Below the pieces are notes generated by a model, which saw only the letters and a program-made list of their open reading frames with translations, did not search any database and was not told the DNA's origin. Shown in pieces: positions 46,688-57,638 of a stretch of DNA of 60,371 bases. The stretch is from Protostelium mycophagum (taxonomy: Eukaryota > Evosea > Variosea > Protosteliida > Protosteliaceae). Position numbers and translations under genes: made by a program. The stretch is from positions 1 through 60,371 of the forward strand of contig MZNV01001987.1 of the NCBI GenBank assembly GCA_002081555.1, read 5' to 3'. How positions within the stretch are numbered: position 1 is the stretch's first letter; each line of letters begins with the position of its first letter.

Positions 46688-48025
46688 ATGCCTGGTCGAT
46701 CGAGAGGACTGTCCGTGTTTGCCTTCCTCCTCCTCCTTTGTCTATTTGCCACCCTCTTTCTGCTCCTGGAGTCTTCATACAAAGATTATCACGATTTTGA
46801 ACCAAATCAGCTGCCCACGAAACCAATCATAACCACCACAAAAGAAAGAAGACCGTTATCAGTACGAGTGACTATCATAGAGACAACAGGATGGCACAGT
46901 GAGGTTGTTGCACCTGTGCTGTGGAATCTTCTGAACGCCGATCATGTCCACTCTTTAGAATTAGCACAGTTCGATCGGGATGCACATGGCTTTTCGCACT
47001 TGATCAGTGGATGGAAGGGGAAAAATGACTACAAGAAAATCAGACTGAGAGAATTTCAAACAAACAAAGAAGAAGCATCTGGTGGTCATGTGATCGTGGC
47101 CACATCCTGCGATTGGGACATTCTCAGCAGTAAATGGAACCAGACCATGTTTCAAGAAGTAGAAGGGACACGGCTTGTTTGTGTACTTCATGAGGCTAAG
47201 AATTGGGTTGGACAGAAGAAAATGGAGAAGAGGCTCAGAGTCTGGAGGGAGAGAGATGCGCTCACAATATTGGTCTTAGCACCACATGTGAAGGAGTACC
47301 TCACAGAGCACGTTTTCCCCTCCTGGTCAAGATTTTCTGGGCTCGATTATGCCACCATGCCGATCTCATGGTTCGCAGCAACCTTTCCATTTTCAAAAAT
47401 AGAGGACTCCTTCGAAGATCGGCTGACTGTACACGGAAAACTCACCTCGTCACGTCGTAATTACACCAGGATTTTTGAATCATTCGAAAGGATGTCAATA
47501 GAACCCCTCACATCACACCTTCGATTTGTCCTCCTTGGTTCCGGCACTCTCGCAGCTGGCATTCCCTCCCATCTTAAAAAACTTGTGGAAATCAAGTCAA
47601 AGCTTCGCTACAACCTCTTCTACACTGAATTATCCAAGTCCATTGGTATGATCAATTACTTTGGGGATATATCATACTTGGAAAGCAAGGCTTCTGCTTC
47701 CATCGGTGCTTCTCTCATTGCTGGTGTGCCACTGGTGGCCGACCACACCTTCCTAAAAACCTACACCATGTTCAGCGAGGAACATGTATGGTTAGAAACA
47801 AAAACAGAGCGAATCGAGGATATCATGCGGAGAGTCATGGAGGGAAAGGATAAAGAAGGTCTCATCAGAGAGAAGAGGGAGAGCGTGAGGAATTTAAATC
47901 GAGAATTGATCGGAATGGGAGAGAATATTTTCCAGAATATTATCACACTTGGCTGTTCTATTTCATCCAACAATATCTACAAGGTGGAGGAAGCATCAGG
48001 ACCAGAGCTCTGGAAGCTCTCTTAG
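46688..48025 (+). CDS. Intronless type II membrane protein, putative glycosyltransferase
   Basis: One uninterrupted frame of 445 codons from ATG 46688 (MPGRSRGLSVFAFLLLLCLF): a short basic tail, one membrane helix, then a long luminal-type domain. Visible segments: IIETTGWHSEVVAPVLWNLL, VCVLHEAKNWVGQKKMEKRL, RFVLLGSGTLAAGIPSHLKK and SASIGASLIAGVPLVADH (about 47690). The last resembles the C-terminal donor-site loop of GT-B glycosyltransferases, where a Ser/Gly-rich turn is followed by a hydrophobic Gly-Val-Pro. This similarity is weak and the enzyme activity is unproven. N-glycosylation sequons (NQT, NYT) fit a secretory-pathway location. It stands out because nearly every neighbour has introns. 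Confidence 0.65.
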   Translation: MPGRSRGLSVFAFLLLLCLFATLFLLLESSYKDYHDFEPNQLPTKPIITTTKERRPLSVRVTIIETTGWHSEVVAPVLWNLLNADHVHSLELAQFDRDAHGFSHLISGWKGKNDYKKIRLREFQTNKEEASGGHVIVATSCDWDILSSKWNQTMFQEVEGTRLVCVLHEAKNWVGQKKMEKRLRVWRERDALTILVLAPHVKEYLTEHVFPSWSRFSGLDYATMPISWFAATFPFSKIEDSFEDRLTVHGKLTSSRRNYTRIFESFERMSIEPLTSHLRFVLLGSGTLAAGIPSHLKKLVEIKSKLRYNLFYTELSKSIGMINYFGDISYLESKASASIGASLIAGVPLVADHTFLKTYTMFSEEHVWLETKTERIEDIMRRVMEGKDKEGLIREKRESVRNLNRELIGMGENIFQNIITLGCSISSNNIYKVEEASGPELWKLS

Positions 48026-48163
48026 ACAGAACATGGACAGAATAAAGCGAAATAATTGGTGCCACTTACCGTTTTGACGTTCATGTCATTCTAAAAATAA
48101 GTTGCTGCATCGTGGGCTCGATCTCAGACAGATCACGATGCTCTCAACAAAAAAAGCTTCAGG

Positions 48164-49663
48164 ATGAAAGACTCCTATGGTCAGAGAATTCGAGCACAAA
48201 CAGAAATTCTCTTGCAGTTGCTGGAGAAAGAGAGGGAATCATTTGAGGAAGAGAAGGAGCAATGGTATAGAGAACGAGAGGCAGAATTGGTAGAGATAGC
48301 AGCCAGACGGCAGATATCAGAGAAAAAAATCAGAGATGAAGGGACAGAGGAAGTGGCCTCCGACAGTGAAGAAAGTGAAGAAGTGGAGGAGTTTGAAGAT
48401 GCCTCCGAAGAGGAACAAGGTGAGCCTCCAGCGAGAAGTATAGATAAGGATAAAATGAGTCAAGTCGGTGATAAACAAGTGCCATCAGAAGGAAGAAGGT
48501 AGCTAGCCCCTTACGTGTCTCGATGATATCATCATATCGACGCGCTCAGAGTCCAATTTGGAATTATCTTGGACCACGTCCGCAGCAGAGATGTTCGAGA
48601 CCGCCTGAAGACACTCACTTCGGAAGAGAAATTAGTATTGGAGCAAGATATAGAGTTCTACGGGGTTCCCTCGCTGATACACCTGCTTCATGCGAAAGAA
48701 GAAGAGATTGAGTGTTCAGCAAAGCCAGTATCAAAAGAATGGGGTCCAGGTTCTGGAAAGTGAGTTTGGTCCTCCAGCTTTGTGCTGAACATAGATTGAC
48801 TTTATAGATGCATACGTACAGTGTGCGGACACTCCAGGGCGGTGTGCTCTGTCACGGGGCTATCTAATGGACAGTTAGTCAGTGGTAGCGATGATAAGAC
48901 CATAAAATTATGGGACTTGAGTACGGGTCAATGTACAAAGACAATCTCCAGCCATGCCGGGTCAGTGTGGTCGGTGATTCAGCTGGACGATGATCACATT
49001 GCTAGCGGTTCTAACGACGAGACAATCAGAATTCACAACTTTTACACAGGAGACTGCATCACAACGTTAACCGGTCACTCTGACTACATCTCATGCCTTG
49101 CCAACTTATCCTCAAAATACATTGCTTCATCCAGCGCAGATAAAACTATCAAGGTGTGGAACGTTACCACTGGGGATTGTTTGTCCACTTTATTTGGGCA
49201 CACCAGCTACGTAAACAGTGTGGTGGAACTAAAATCTGGTCACATCTGCACTGGTGGAGGGAGTGGAGACGAGACCGTTAAGATATGGGATCTGGCGTCT
49301 GAACAGTGCATCATGACCTTAGAAGGACACACAGATCATGTTCTATCGGTGTGTCGGGTTGGAACGAATCAATTAGCCTCCTCGAGTGGTGATAAGACAG
49401 TCAAGGTCTGGGATTGCGTGAGTGGAACGTGCGTGTCGACACTGAGAGGGCACACCGCAAAAGTGAGCTCTGTCATCGAGCTCGGAAGCGGGAAAGTGGT
49501 GAGTGGAGGAGGAGATAAGACTGTAAGAATTTGGGATATGGTGGCCAGGCAGTCACTCCTCACTTTGGGAGGGCACAACAGTCACGTCAATACTCTTCAT
49601 GAAGTGATGAATGGAAATATCATCAGTGGAGGAGCAGATAAGATGATAAAGGTTTGGGGTTGA
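48164..49663 (+). CDS. WD40 seven-repeat protein with BTB/KCTD-like segment
   Basis: Three exons from ATG 48164. The N-terminus is a coiled coil (EILLQLLEKERESFEEEKEQ) and an acidic patch. The middle exon (48563-48760) reads FGIILDHVRSRDVRDRLKTL and EEKLVLEQDIEFYGVPSLIH, which resembles the end of KCTD-type BTB domains (loop, then EAxFYG helix). The last exon (48810-49663) holds seven WD40 blades with regular SGSDDKTIKLWD, SSSADKTIKVWN, SSGDKTVKVWD and SGGGDKTVRIWD endings. Such BTB-WD40 proteins often act as adaptors for cullin-3 ubiquitin ligases. The BTB part here is too short to be sure. The stop at 49661-49663 is only 6 bp from the stop of the opposing CH-RhoGAP gene. Confidence 0.85.
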
Positions 49664-49669
49664 TTTATC

Positions 49670-52305
49670 CTACACCTTTTGTTTCTCCCTCATGAACATC
49701 TGATAGTATTTGTCCTTCAAGATGGATTCCTCCCTATAACTATTTTCCAACCGTTGCAGTTGCGTTTGAATGTCTTCGACGGAGATGCGTTCAGTCCTCA
49801 TACTCTTTATTGTCTCTTGCAGCTGCGCAATCATTAAGTCCTCCTGCTTCGTCCTAAATGAGTGAATTTTGAAAGGTGCTAATGCAGCCTTATCACCTGG
49901 TATCGAAAATGGACATACTATCTTTGATCGAGTGCATCTCCTTCTTTAATCTTTCCATCTCCTCATCCTTATTTTGTATCTATTTTTTCTTAGAATATTT
50001 CTTGTTGCAGAATGAATGACCTTTGTCTGAACAGCCTGCAATTGATGACCAAGGGCGGTGGTTTGATGATTGTGAGTGTGTTTGCTCTTTTCTTCTTGTT
50101 CTAAAAACTTATTTTGCTGTAATTTCTCTTGATGCCTCGCGTGCTCAATTGCATGTTCTAGATCTACAATTTTCTTTTCTCTTGATACTAATTTCTCCTG
50201 AAAATTGTTACGACTCCTCAAGAAGACACCCTCACCTGTATCGGGTGTACATTGCTCTGGGCTGCTCTCAATAGTCTTTCCAATTCCAACACTTTTGCCT
50301 CCAGCTCTTTCAATTTTCTGTTGTAATTGTCTGTTGTTGATTTCATATTATTGATCGTATTTTCCTTTTCGCTTATTTTGTTATTGGTCAATTGCACTTG
50401 CTTCTGTATGACAGAGAGGCTGACAGTAGGCTCATCCTTGGAACTCGTCTCTTGCACCTTCTTCACTTTCTCTGGCTCTAAAGTCGAATTCGATTTTGTC
50501 GGATGAGCTCCAGGGTCCTTAATCGGCATCGAAAAGTTTGTTCTTGTGTCAGCATTTAAACTCTTGATTGGTAAGGTTGTAGCCGTCTTTGTGTTTGTTG
50601 TTGGAGTGACTATTGAGTTTGTAATACTAGCGTTGAGCTTGGTGATTGGAGTGGTAGATGCTGTCGTACCCCTGGGAGTGGATGGGACTGATGTCTTCCC
50701 TCTTGGTGGCGTCGTTTCAATAAGATGTCTCACCACCGCTTCCGCTACTTTACTATGATCAGGGATGGTCTCTCCTTTTGCTGGCAGTAAAATTGGACCA
50801 AATATCTTTCCGAGGATATGAATGCTCAGCTTGTTTATATGGCCATAGTCCGTTAATCTTTTTAAAAAAATCAAGAGATATTCCAAGACTATTTTAAACG
50901 ATTTTGGCAGAGAATGTTCCACGACGAGCTTGACACGCTCTCCGGCTAACACCATCAGATCATATTAACACACATTATTCCCACTCACTTTTGTCATGGA
51001 GCGCCTCCTGCCATTGATAGATGATGCTTGGTGATGGTAGCAACAGTGGTATGGGTAGGTAATAAAAATATAATTTCATGATTGCGGCCACAGTGTGGAC
51101 ACTGTCGTCCGCGTATTTTTGCACATCCACTTTTATCGTGAAATCAGAATTGTATGCTGAGGATAAATGAGATAGAGAATTGTACAAGAAATACCTTTGT
51201 CAAAATCTGATTTCATGAGTTTAACTTTGGCTTTGTCAGAGGCAATGCGGAAAAGTCCTTCCGTCGTGACATTTTCTATTCAATTTATAATTAGAAACTC
51301 CTTCATTGCTCACTTTTCAAATTTAAACAGCTTATGATCTCTTGGAGAACAAAAGGAATATCTTTTCTTGGGAATGCACCATTGGTTTGATGTTCCAGAA
51401 CAATTTCCAGAGATGATCCAAATAGCCCGGTCCTCTTTGCAGTTGCAGTTTGTCGGAGTTGCAAAAGACTGTCCGGTCTTGTTTCATTTAATGATTGCTG
51501 TTATGGTGAATTTATATAAATCTATATTCACTACAATGAAATAATGAAGCACCTTTGGTTCTGGTACGGTTTTGATTCTTGGTGATGATGTGGGAGAATT
51601 TTCCGTACTCGGCGAGGACTGGATCACCTTCTTCGATTCTGTGACGGCAGTCTTGGGCTCTGAGAGATTTTTGAGATCTATTGGGCTATCGTTTGTCAAT
51701 TCTCTTACTGACAGATCTTTCGGCCGTGGCAAGCAAAGGTAGCATTTTTTTTGCCAACAACAAAACTAATAGCTGATTGTCTTGGTAACAGAAATTATCA
51801 GAGACAGTTACCTTGATGATACCAGATTCTTCAAAATAGCTTCTTCTATTGGTTGAGAATCTTTAAAACGGTGATAATACTGGGATAGATAAGTGATCAC
51901 AGACAATTGCTCGGGATTGGCCATAGATAGCATATCCTCGACGTCCATCAGTGCAGGAATGCCTGCACTTGTCAACTAATACGGACTTTAACCTTTACCA
52001 TGCTCTTCGGCAGTGGAGAAAGCGATATGTAGATTATGCTCAGGGTTCGCACTGCGCAATTGATGGTAATCAACGATCGCCGTGCCTGCTTCCGTCAGAG
52101 AGACCGTGAATAGAAGATCCTCGCCTAAATACGTATGCAAGATTGCACAGAAACCCAACCCATCTCGCCAACTGGAAGTGAAGTTTGTAATGTTCACATT
52201 TGTGTAGGCTGATGGCTTAGTACTTGGCTATCAAGAAATTTGATGCTTACTTTCGGTATTCTTCTTACACCAGATCAGAAGAGCCTCCTTCCCGGTTGCG
52301 GTCAT
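49670..52305 (-). CDS. CH domain - RhoGAP - coiled-coil protein
   Basis: ATG 52303-52305 ([18 protein letters not shown]). A type-2 calponin homology domain follows across exons ([20 protein letters not shown], about 52180; [43 protein letters not shown]). Then a Ser/Pro linker, and the RhoGAP domain: [13 protein letters not shown] (about 51420), [15 protein letters not shown] with the arginine finger in GLFR (about 51260), [20 protein letters not shown] (about 51080), [18 protein letters not shown] (about 50800). A Thr/Ser/Pro stretch with [10 protein letters not shown] and long coiled coils reach the stop 49670-49672. The pieces expected for Rho GTPase inactivation are present. The CH domain suggests an actin link, but single CH2-type domains often bind other partners. 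Confidence 0.88.
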
Positions 52306-52393
52306 CAAAAGTGGGTTGTGTCCGGTCTCCGGCTTCCCTCTCTACAACCAGTCTATTTTTGGTGTTTGCGAGGATGAGCCATTATCTCCTAAC
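52306..52393. promoter_or_regulatory. 88-bp bidirectional intergenic region
   Basis: It separates the start codons of the CH-RhoGAP gene (minus) and the SPATA4-like gene (plus). It contains a TCTACAACCAG word (about 52342). Any promoters must be compact or overlap the 5' exons. No core-promoter motif was identified. Confidence 0.4.
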
Positions 52394-53310
52394 ATGTCAG
52401 GTTTAGACAGAGAAATCGTCAAATGGCTTCAAAGTTTGGATCTTAGCTACCCAGTGAAAAATCCAAAACGGTATGGCTGAGTAAGGAGTCCGCACATTGA
52501 TTACAGCACAGTGATTTCTCAAACGGTTTTACCTTAGCAGAAGTATTTTCACGTTATCACCCACAAGAAGTTCAAATGCATGGTTTCGACACAGGTGAAA
52601 GCCGAAGGAAAATCACAGACTGAATACCGATTACAGGTATATCATTGAAAGCCAAACTAGGAAATTGGGAACTGCTGGAGAAATTTTTTGTCAGACATTC
52701 TGTCCCCATCCCAAAAGAACTTGTCGCCGATCTCATTCAAAATAAGCCTGGTGCAGGAATCCAGGCCATCGAGACCGCATACACCTTCCTCACCAAGAAA
52801 ACGTAATCAGTATCCATTGCGAAAATAGATTTTTACGTTGTACAGAATAAACCGGACAGAGGCTTCCACATCAGAGAAAAAATCTGGGCCCACATTTGCG
52901 CGGACAACAGCATCATCTCTCAGCAAAGAGACACCATCCTCAACCATCATTAAAGATGACAACGCAAAAAACCCTTTCTTTGAACCAACCAATTCCCGTA
53001 TACAACAGGTGACGCGAATAAAATATGTACAATTCTCATTTGCCTACAGACAGGGTCTCTACCGCCAATTGAGGAAATCGAAGTAGCCCCAGTCATAATG
53101 AAGAAATCAAATTCCCCCCTACCCTCAGCCAAGTCTGTGGCTTCCCCAGCCACAAAACAAGGACAGCGACTTCCTGTACCTCAGCCGATGCAAGAGTCCG
53201 CGCAAGGGGAACAAATTGAGTTTAAAGAGGTGCAAATTAAGCCCCTCGACATCAACGTATTGGAATTGCGGTCAAGGAGAAGTGGGCCGAACAGGGCCAC
53301 AGCCGTATAA
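52394..53310 (+). CDS. SPATA4: SPATA4-like CH-domain protein (flagellar/ciliary type)
   Basis: ATG 52394, five exons, stop 53308-53310. It begins [20 protein letters not shown], followed by [25 protein letters not shown] and QMHGFDTG. Next come [39 protein letters not shown] and TAYTFLTKK. This closely follows the divergent CH-like domain of SPATA4 and related CLAMP/SPEF1 proteins, which bind axonemal microtubules and are kept almost only in organisms with motile cilia or flagella. The C-terminus is Ser/Pro-rich and ends with a conserved-looking segment [19 protein letters not shown]. It is a lineage marker for a flagellated stage. It shares a very short divergent promoter region with the CH-RhoGAP gene. 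Confidence 0.85.
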
Positions 53311-53450
53311 ATGTGTAGAAATTATTCTGAAGTTGTACAGCTTCATTATTATCTGATCTACCGAGAAGCTCTGCGGCATGGGCTGGTAACTTCTGCCGAC
53401 TTCGACAAAGTTCGTTCTGTATAATTGCTTTGTGATGTCCGCTTTTTACT

Positions 53451-54018
53451 CTACCGGGGTGTGAAAATATAATTCTTTCTGGAAGGTAAAGGCTTTTCCC
53501 CTGACAGCCAAGTTGGTTTTTTTGAGTCATTCTCCTCCTTTGTAGCTGGAGGAAGATTGATGTTCACCTGTCACTATGAGAAATAAAGAAATTCCTCTGT
53601 TGGTTCAAACCTGCTTTCTGGATGTTTGAATCGGCGCTGATGAAGCACCTTGAACCTGAGGCAGGATGCTGCTTTGTCGCTTCAACCAAATCGGTGTGGT
53701 TGACCGCCCACTTTTTACCACCTCTTTCTCCACCTCTCTCCTCACTGACAGAATATCACCCTCTGACTTTGATGTAGGGTGGTCAAGAAGCCAAATCGGC
53801 TGCTTGGAAGATGGTGACAATCTATTCAAGATAAGAATCGAAAACAATGCTGAGCCCAATCTAACACTTATTAACAGCGAGTATTATAATACTCACGCAT
53901 TATGGAGGTTATCGTGCGATTTTCTTGCACTCTTCTTTTTTGTGTCTTCCGAGTCTGAACTGTGGCGAACTGTCTCCGCGCTTTTGGATGTCCATCTTGA
54001 GGACAGTTGTGTGGTCAT
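53451..54018 (-). CDS. Unknown basic protein of about 145 aa
   Basis: Three exons: MTTQLSSRWTSKSAETVRHS (ATG 54016-54018), then SPSSKQPIWLLDHPTSKSEG and LSVRREVEKEVVKSGRSTTP, and a last exon with LPPATKEENDSKKPTWLSGE ending NYIFTPR at the stop 53451-53453. The splice sites are GT-AG and keep frame. PxWL occurs three times (KQPIWLL, TPIWLK, KPTWLSG), which may be a short linear motif. No family is recognised. The stop is 140 bp from the SPATA4-like stop. Confidence 0.55.
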
Positions 54019-54188
54019 CTTCGTGCTAATAAACAGTTGCTCATGAAGTGATTGCGAGATGAAGTCTTGTCAGGCCCACGCAACGGTTGCTATTTTTATC
54101 AAGTTACGCGTGTAGTTGAAGTTTTCATCGGCATAATATTTTGTGACAGATGAAGATCACCATATGGAATCACATCTGAAAAGAAATC

Positions 54189-54585
54189 ATGCCCATCAGC
54201 GCACCCTTAATAGCAGATCCTCGCAGATCAACCGCCGAGAGGAAGTTCACGATTCCAAACCCTTCATCACAAGCAACTACTGACATATACCAATTTATAT
54301 CACTATTCCTTGGTCTCGCCGGCATCTTTCTCAAGGCAATCTTCAGTTAAAACAAATATTGACTAATTGTATTAGCTGAGAATCTTCTTGTGGCAGGGAC
54401 TGTTCTTTTGTCTTGTCTCTTATTTGAACGGAAAGCACGTGGAGGGAGAACCAAGACAAGTGTTTTCTTCATTCAGCATTACTCTCGTTGGTCTCGCTAT
54501 GGTGGGCCAGAAATTTCATCTTTGTTTCTGATGCTAATCAATCTTGCAGTCATACATCGGACCACAAGCCGCCTTATTCTCGTGA
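54189..54585 (+). CDS. Asterix/PAT10 (WDR83OS family), PAT membrane-protein chaperone subunit
   Basis: ATG 54189. LIADPRRSTAERKFTIPNP matches the Asterix N-terminus (DPRR), followed by DIYQFISLFLGLAGIFLK. The next exon gives LRIFLWQGLFFCLVSYLNGK and EPRQVFSSFSITLVGLAM, and the last exon SYIGPQAALFS, stop 54583-54585. Asterix with CCDC47 forms the PAT complex, which holds partly polar membrane helices during insertion at the ER translocon. To keep the family alignment (LK-L at the junction) the first intron must run from GCAATC to TTAG, about 54338-54379, a GC-AG intron. The other intron (about 54503-54549) is GT-AG. Confidence 0.85.
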
Positions 54586-55214
54586 AGTACAGAATGAAAA
54601 AATTGATTGACTTTAATCAACATCCTTTAATCAACCAATTCAATTAATAGAACCAAATCATTTTCAGTCCTCATAATCATGCTATTCTCTTGTTTTCCAT
54701 CATATAAAAAGAGGTTATGATAGTGCATTTATCTGCAACTCACCACCATTGCCTGCTTCCTGTGATCAGTTTATAAATTCTCTCCATAACATTTGTGAGC
54801 TTTTGTGTGCTCAGAGAATGCTTTATGCAGACTAGGACCCTTTTTTGGAATTTTTGGATTATGAGTTGTGAGTTTTTGCCCGGATTTGTGGTTGTACAAC
54901 TACAGTGAGAGTGCTCATCCAGGGTTAATTAACCTTGCACTTCATAGAAGTGATGTAGATTGCAAACAGAATCATAAGGAACAAGTACCAATAATCACAT
55001 GCCTGGCCTGGAAGACAGCAACATCAACTGGGGGAGATATTTCCAAGATGACCCTCTCTGACCTTGAATGAACACAAAAAAATTCTGAGCTGTGTATTGG
55101 TGATCGATTTCCCTGAAAGTCCGTCTGGACTATTTTTGGTAGTTTTATTTCTTTGTGAAGAATTGATCTGAGAAACGAAGATCATTTTAGATCACCGCAC
55201 AAAAAAGGAGCAGC
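54586..55214. other. Non-coding interval with dispersed-element fragments
   Basis: No supported gene. The blocks at 54699-54749 and 54798-54834 are related to sequence at 37.4-37.8 kb. The remaining sequence is upstream of CCT2 and shows nothing I can name. Confidence 0.5.
54699..54749 (-). repeat. Dispersed repeat block, inverted copy of 37781-37829
   Basis: Contains ATCATATAAAAAGAGG and TGCATTTATCTGCAACTCAC. The reverse complement aligns with 37781-37829. The nearby 54798-54834 is a direct-orientation match to 37399-37437. Confidence 0.5.
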
Positions 55215-57380
55215 ATGGCTGTAAGTTTCCAAAAACCGTAATACATCTATTGACAAATACAGTATCAACCAGCTTTCCAACCAGTTCGCATTCTAGAAGA
55301 GGAGGGAAGTGAAGAGAAGGGAGAGAATGCCCGTCTGGTAAGTTTAGAAAGTAGTAAAGGGATGACGTCCTTAAAATGTTTAGTCAGTTTTCGTTGGCGC
55401 TATTGCCATTTCAGATCTTGTGAAGGCCACTCTCGGACCAAAAGGAATGGTAAGTGTTGAAACTGTTACCCAAGAGGAGTATCTTAAACGCGAATTGGAA
55501 ATATGTGATCGTGGATCAGATCTTTGTGATTGTGTCGAAGGAACTTATCTTTTCTCTTTAGGACAAAATTCTACAGTCAATGGGAAGAGGAAATGGAGTT
55601 TCAGTCACAAATGATGGTGCTACCATTCTCAAGTCAATACACCTGGACAACCCTGCTGCGAAAGTTCTTGTTGGTGAGTTCTTTACAATACATCTCCATC
55701 CGACTTAGCCCAACTAGAGATCTCCAAATCACAGGACGATGAAGTCGGTGATGGAACAACCTCCGTCACCGTCTTAGCAGGAGAGCTGCTCCGTGAGGCC
55801 GAGAAACTGATCCTCTTAAGACTCCACCCCCAGACCATCGTGGAGGGTGAGATTTTTGAGATTTTTGAGATCTCAAAGCAATATTGATTATCATCAGCTT
55901 GGAGACTCGCTTCTCAAGCCGCAAGAGAAGCCCTCACCGCTTCTGCAAAAGACAACTCTGCCGACAAGGGTCAGTCGATATTTGAAATATCTTTGTTTAA
56001 CCTCTGAAATAAACCAGAGGCGTTCAGAAGAGATTTGATGAACATCGCCAAGACCACACTGAGCTCAAAGATCCTCGCCGGAGAGAAGGAATTCTTTGCT
56101 AAGCTCTGTGTTGATGCCGTCCTCAGACTCCAGGTGACCCATTTTTGGTATACGTTTTGATGCTGAAGGATATAGGGAAGCACTGATTTAGACGCTATTC
56201 ACATCATCAAGAAGGCAGGAGGATCCTTGAAAGATTCTTACTTGGAGGAGGGATTTATCCTTGAGAAGAGAATTGGGGTTGGACAGCCCAAGAGACTCGA
56301 GAACGCTAAGATTCTCATCGCCAATACACCTATGGACACAGATAAGGTCAAGATTTTTGGAAGCAAAGTGAAGGCCACATCTACTGCTGAGGTTGCCGCC
56401 ATTGAACAGGCCGAGAGGGTATGATAAGTCTTGATAAGAATATAAACTGATTCCTAAACAGCAAAGAATGATGGCCAAATGCCAAAAGATTGTAGATCAC
56501 GGAATCAACTGTTTCATCAACAGACAGTTAATTTACAACTTGCCAGAACAATACTTTACCTCCAAGGGAGTAGTGTCTATTGAACACGCCGATTTCGAGG
56601 GTATTGAGAGATTGGCCCTTGTGACTGGTGCTGAGATTGTCTCTACATTTGATCACCCCGAGCTCGTCCGTCTCGGAACCTGTAAGCTGATTGAGGAAGT
56701 CATTATCGGAGAGGACAAGGTGGGTCTATGCAGAATTGGAGATGCTGAGAGAAGTACAGGTTATCCGATTCTCTGGTGTGCCCATCGGGGCAGCCTGCAC
56801 AATCGTTTTGAGAGGAGCCACATCCCATATGCTGGATGAGGCTGAGCGCTCCATCCACGATGCTCTTTGTGTGTTGTCCCAAACAGTCAAGGAGCCAAGA
56901 GTCGTACTCGGCGCTGGATCTAGCGAGATGTTGATGGCTTCTGCTGTGGACGAACTCGCAAAGAAGACACCCGGAAAGAAGGCCATTGCAATGGAGAGCT
57001 TTGCTCATGCTTTGAGACAGTTACCCCACATTATCGCAGAGAATGGTGGTTTTGACAGCTCTGAGCTCGTCGGACAGGTGATAAATCTTATTATTAATAG
57101 GCATACATCTCTAAAATGCCGCCAGTTGAAGGCACTCTACAATACTGGGAACACCACTGCCGGTCTGAACATGAATGACGGTTCTATCGGTGGGTTTTGC
57201 TGAGATTTGTGACGTGCTAAAGTGCAACTAGGTGATGCTGCAGAGATGGGAATATTGGAGAGCTTCAAAGCCAAGCAACAAATTCTGCTTTCTGCCTCTG
57301 AGGCGGCAGAGATGATATTGCGTGTCGATGACATCATCAGAGCTGCTCCACGGAAGAGAGAGGAGGACCACCACTATTGA
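55215..57380 (+). CDS. CCT2: CCT2, beta subunit of the cytosolic chaperonin TRiC/CCT
   Basis: ATG 55215 opens a two-codon exon. About ten short introns follow. Chaperonin motifs in order: ATLGPKGM (about 55425), [10 protein letters not shown] (about 55610), [19 protein letters not shown] (about 55735), [20 protein letters not shown] (about 56280), RRGATS-type [17 protein letters not shown] (about 56810), [40 protein letters not shown] (about 56965), [14 protein letters not shown] and [14 protein letters not shown], ending DHHY at the stop 57378-57380. The MLMA and KTPGKxAIAMES segments mark the beta subunit. TRiC folds actin, tubulin and WD40 proteins. Full family length. Confidence 0.95.
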
Positions 57381-57638
57381 TACAAATAAATGTCATGTTT
57401 ATCGAAAATCTGATCATGCACTGTGAAAATAAAAATTTTATCAACCAGATTCACCCAAGGTCTCCTCATCTATGTGTTCATCTGGAACCTACCACATTTC
57501 AATTTACAATTGGCTCTCTTGGTCGATTCTTACTTGCAAATCCACTTCCAGATCGTCGACTTTCTGTCTCTTGCTCGGCATAAGCTCCTCCGCTCGAGTG
57601 TGGTAACCAATAATACTTGGGTCCATCTGTGCTTGTCC

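Noticed and set aside
46635-47191. Minus-strand frames overlapping the start of the membrane protein gene
   Set aside because: The plus frame is a 445-codon open frame with a signal-anchor helix. The opposite frames are shadows.
56703-57008. Minus-strand frames across CCT2
   Set aside because: They are antisense to highly conserved chaperonin motifs.
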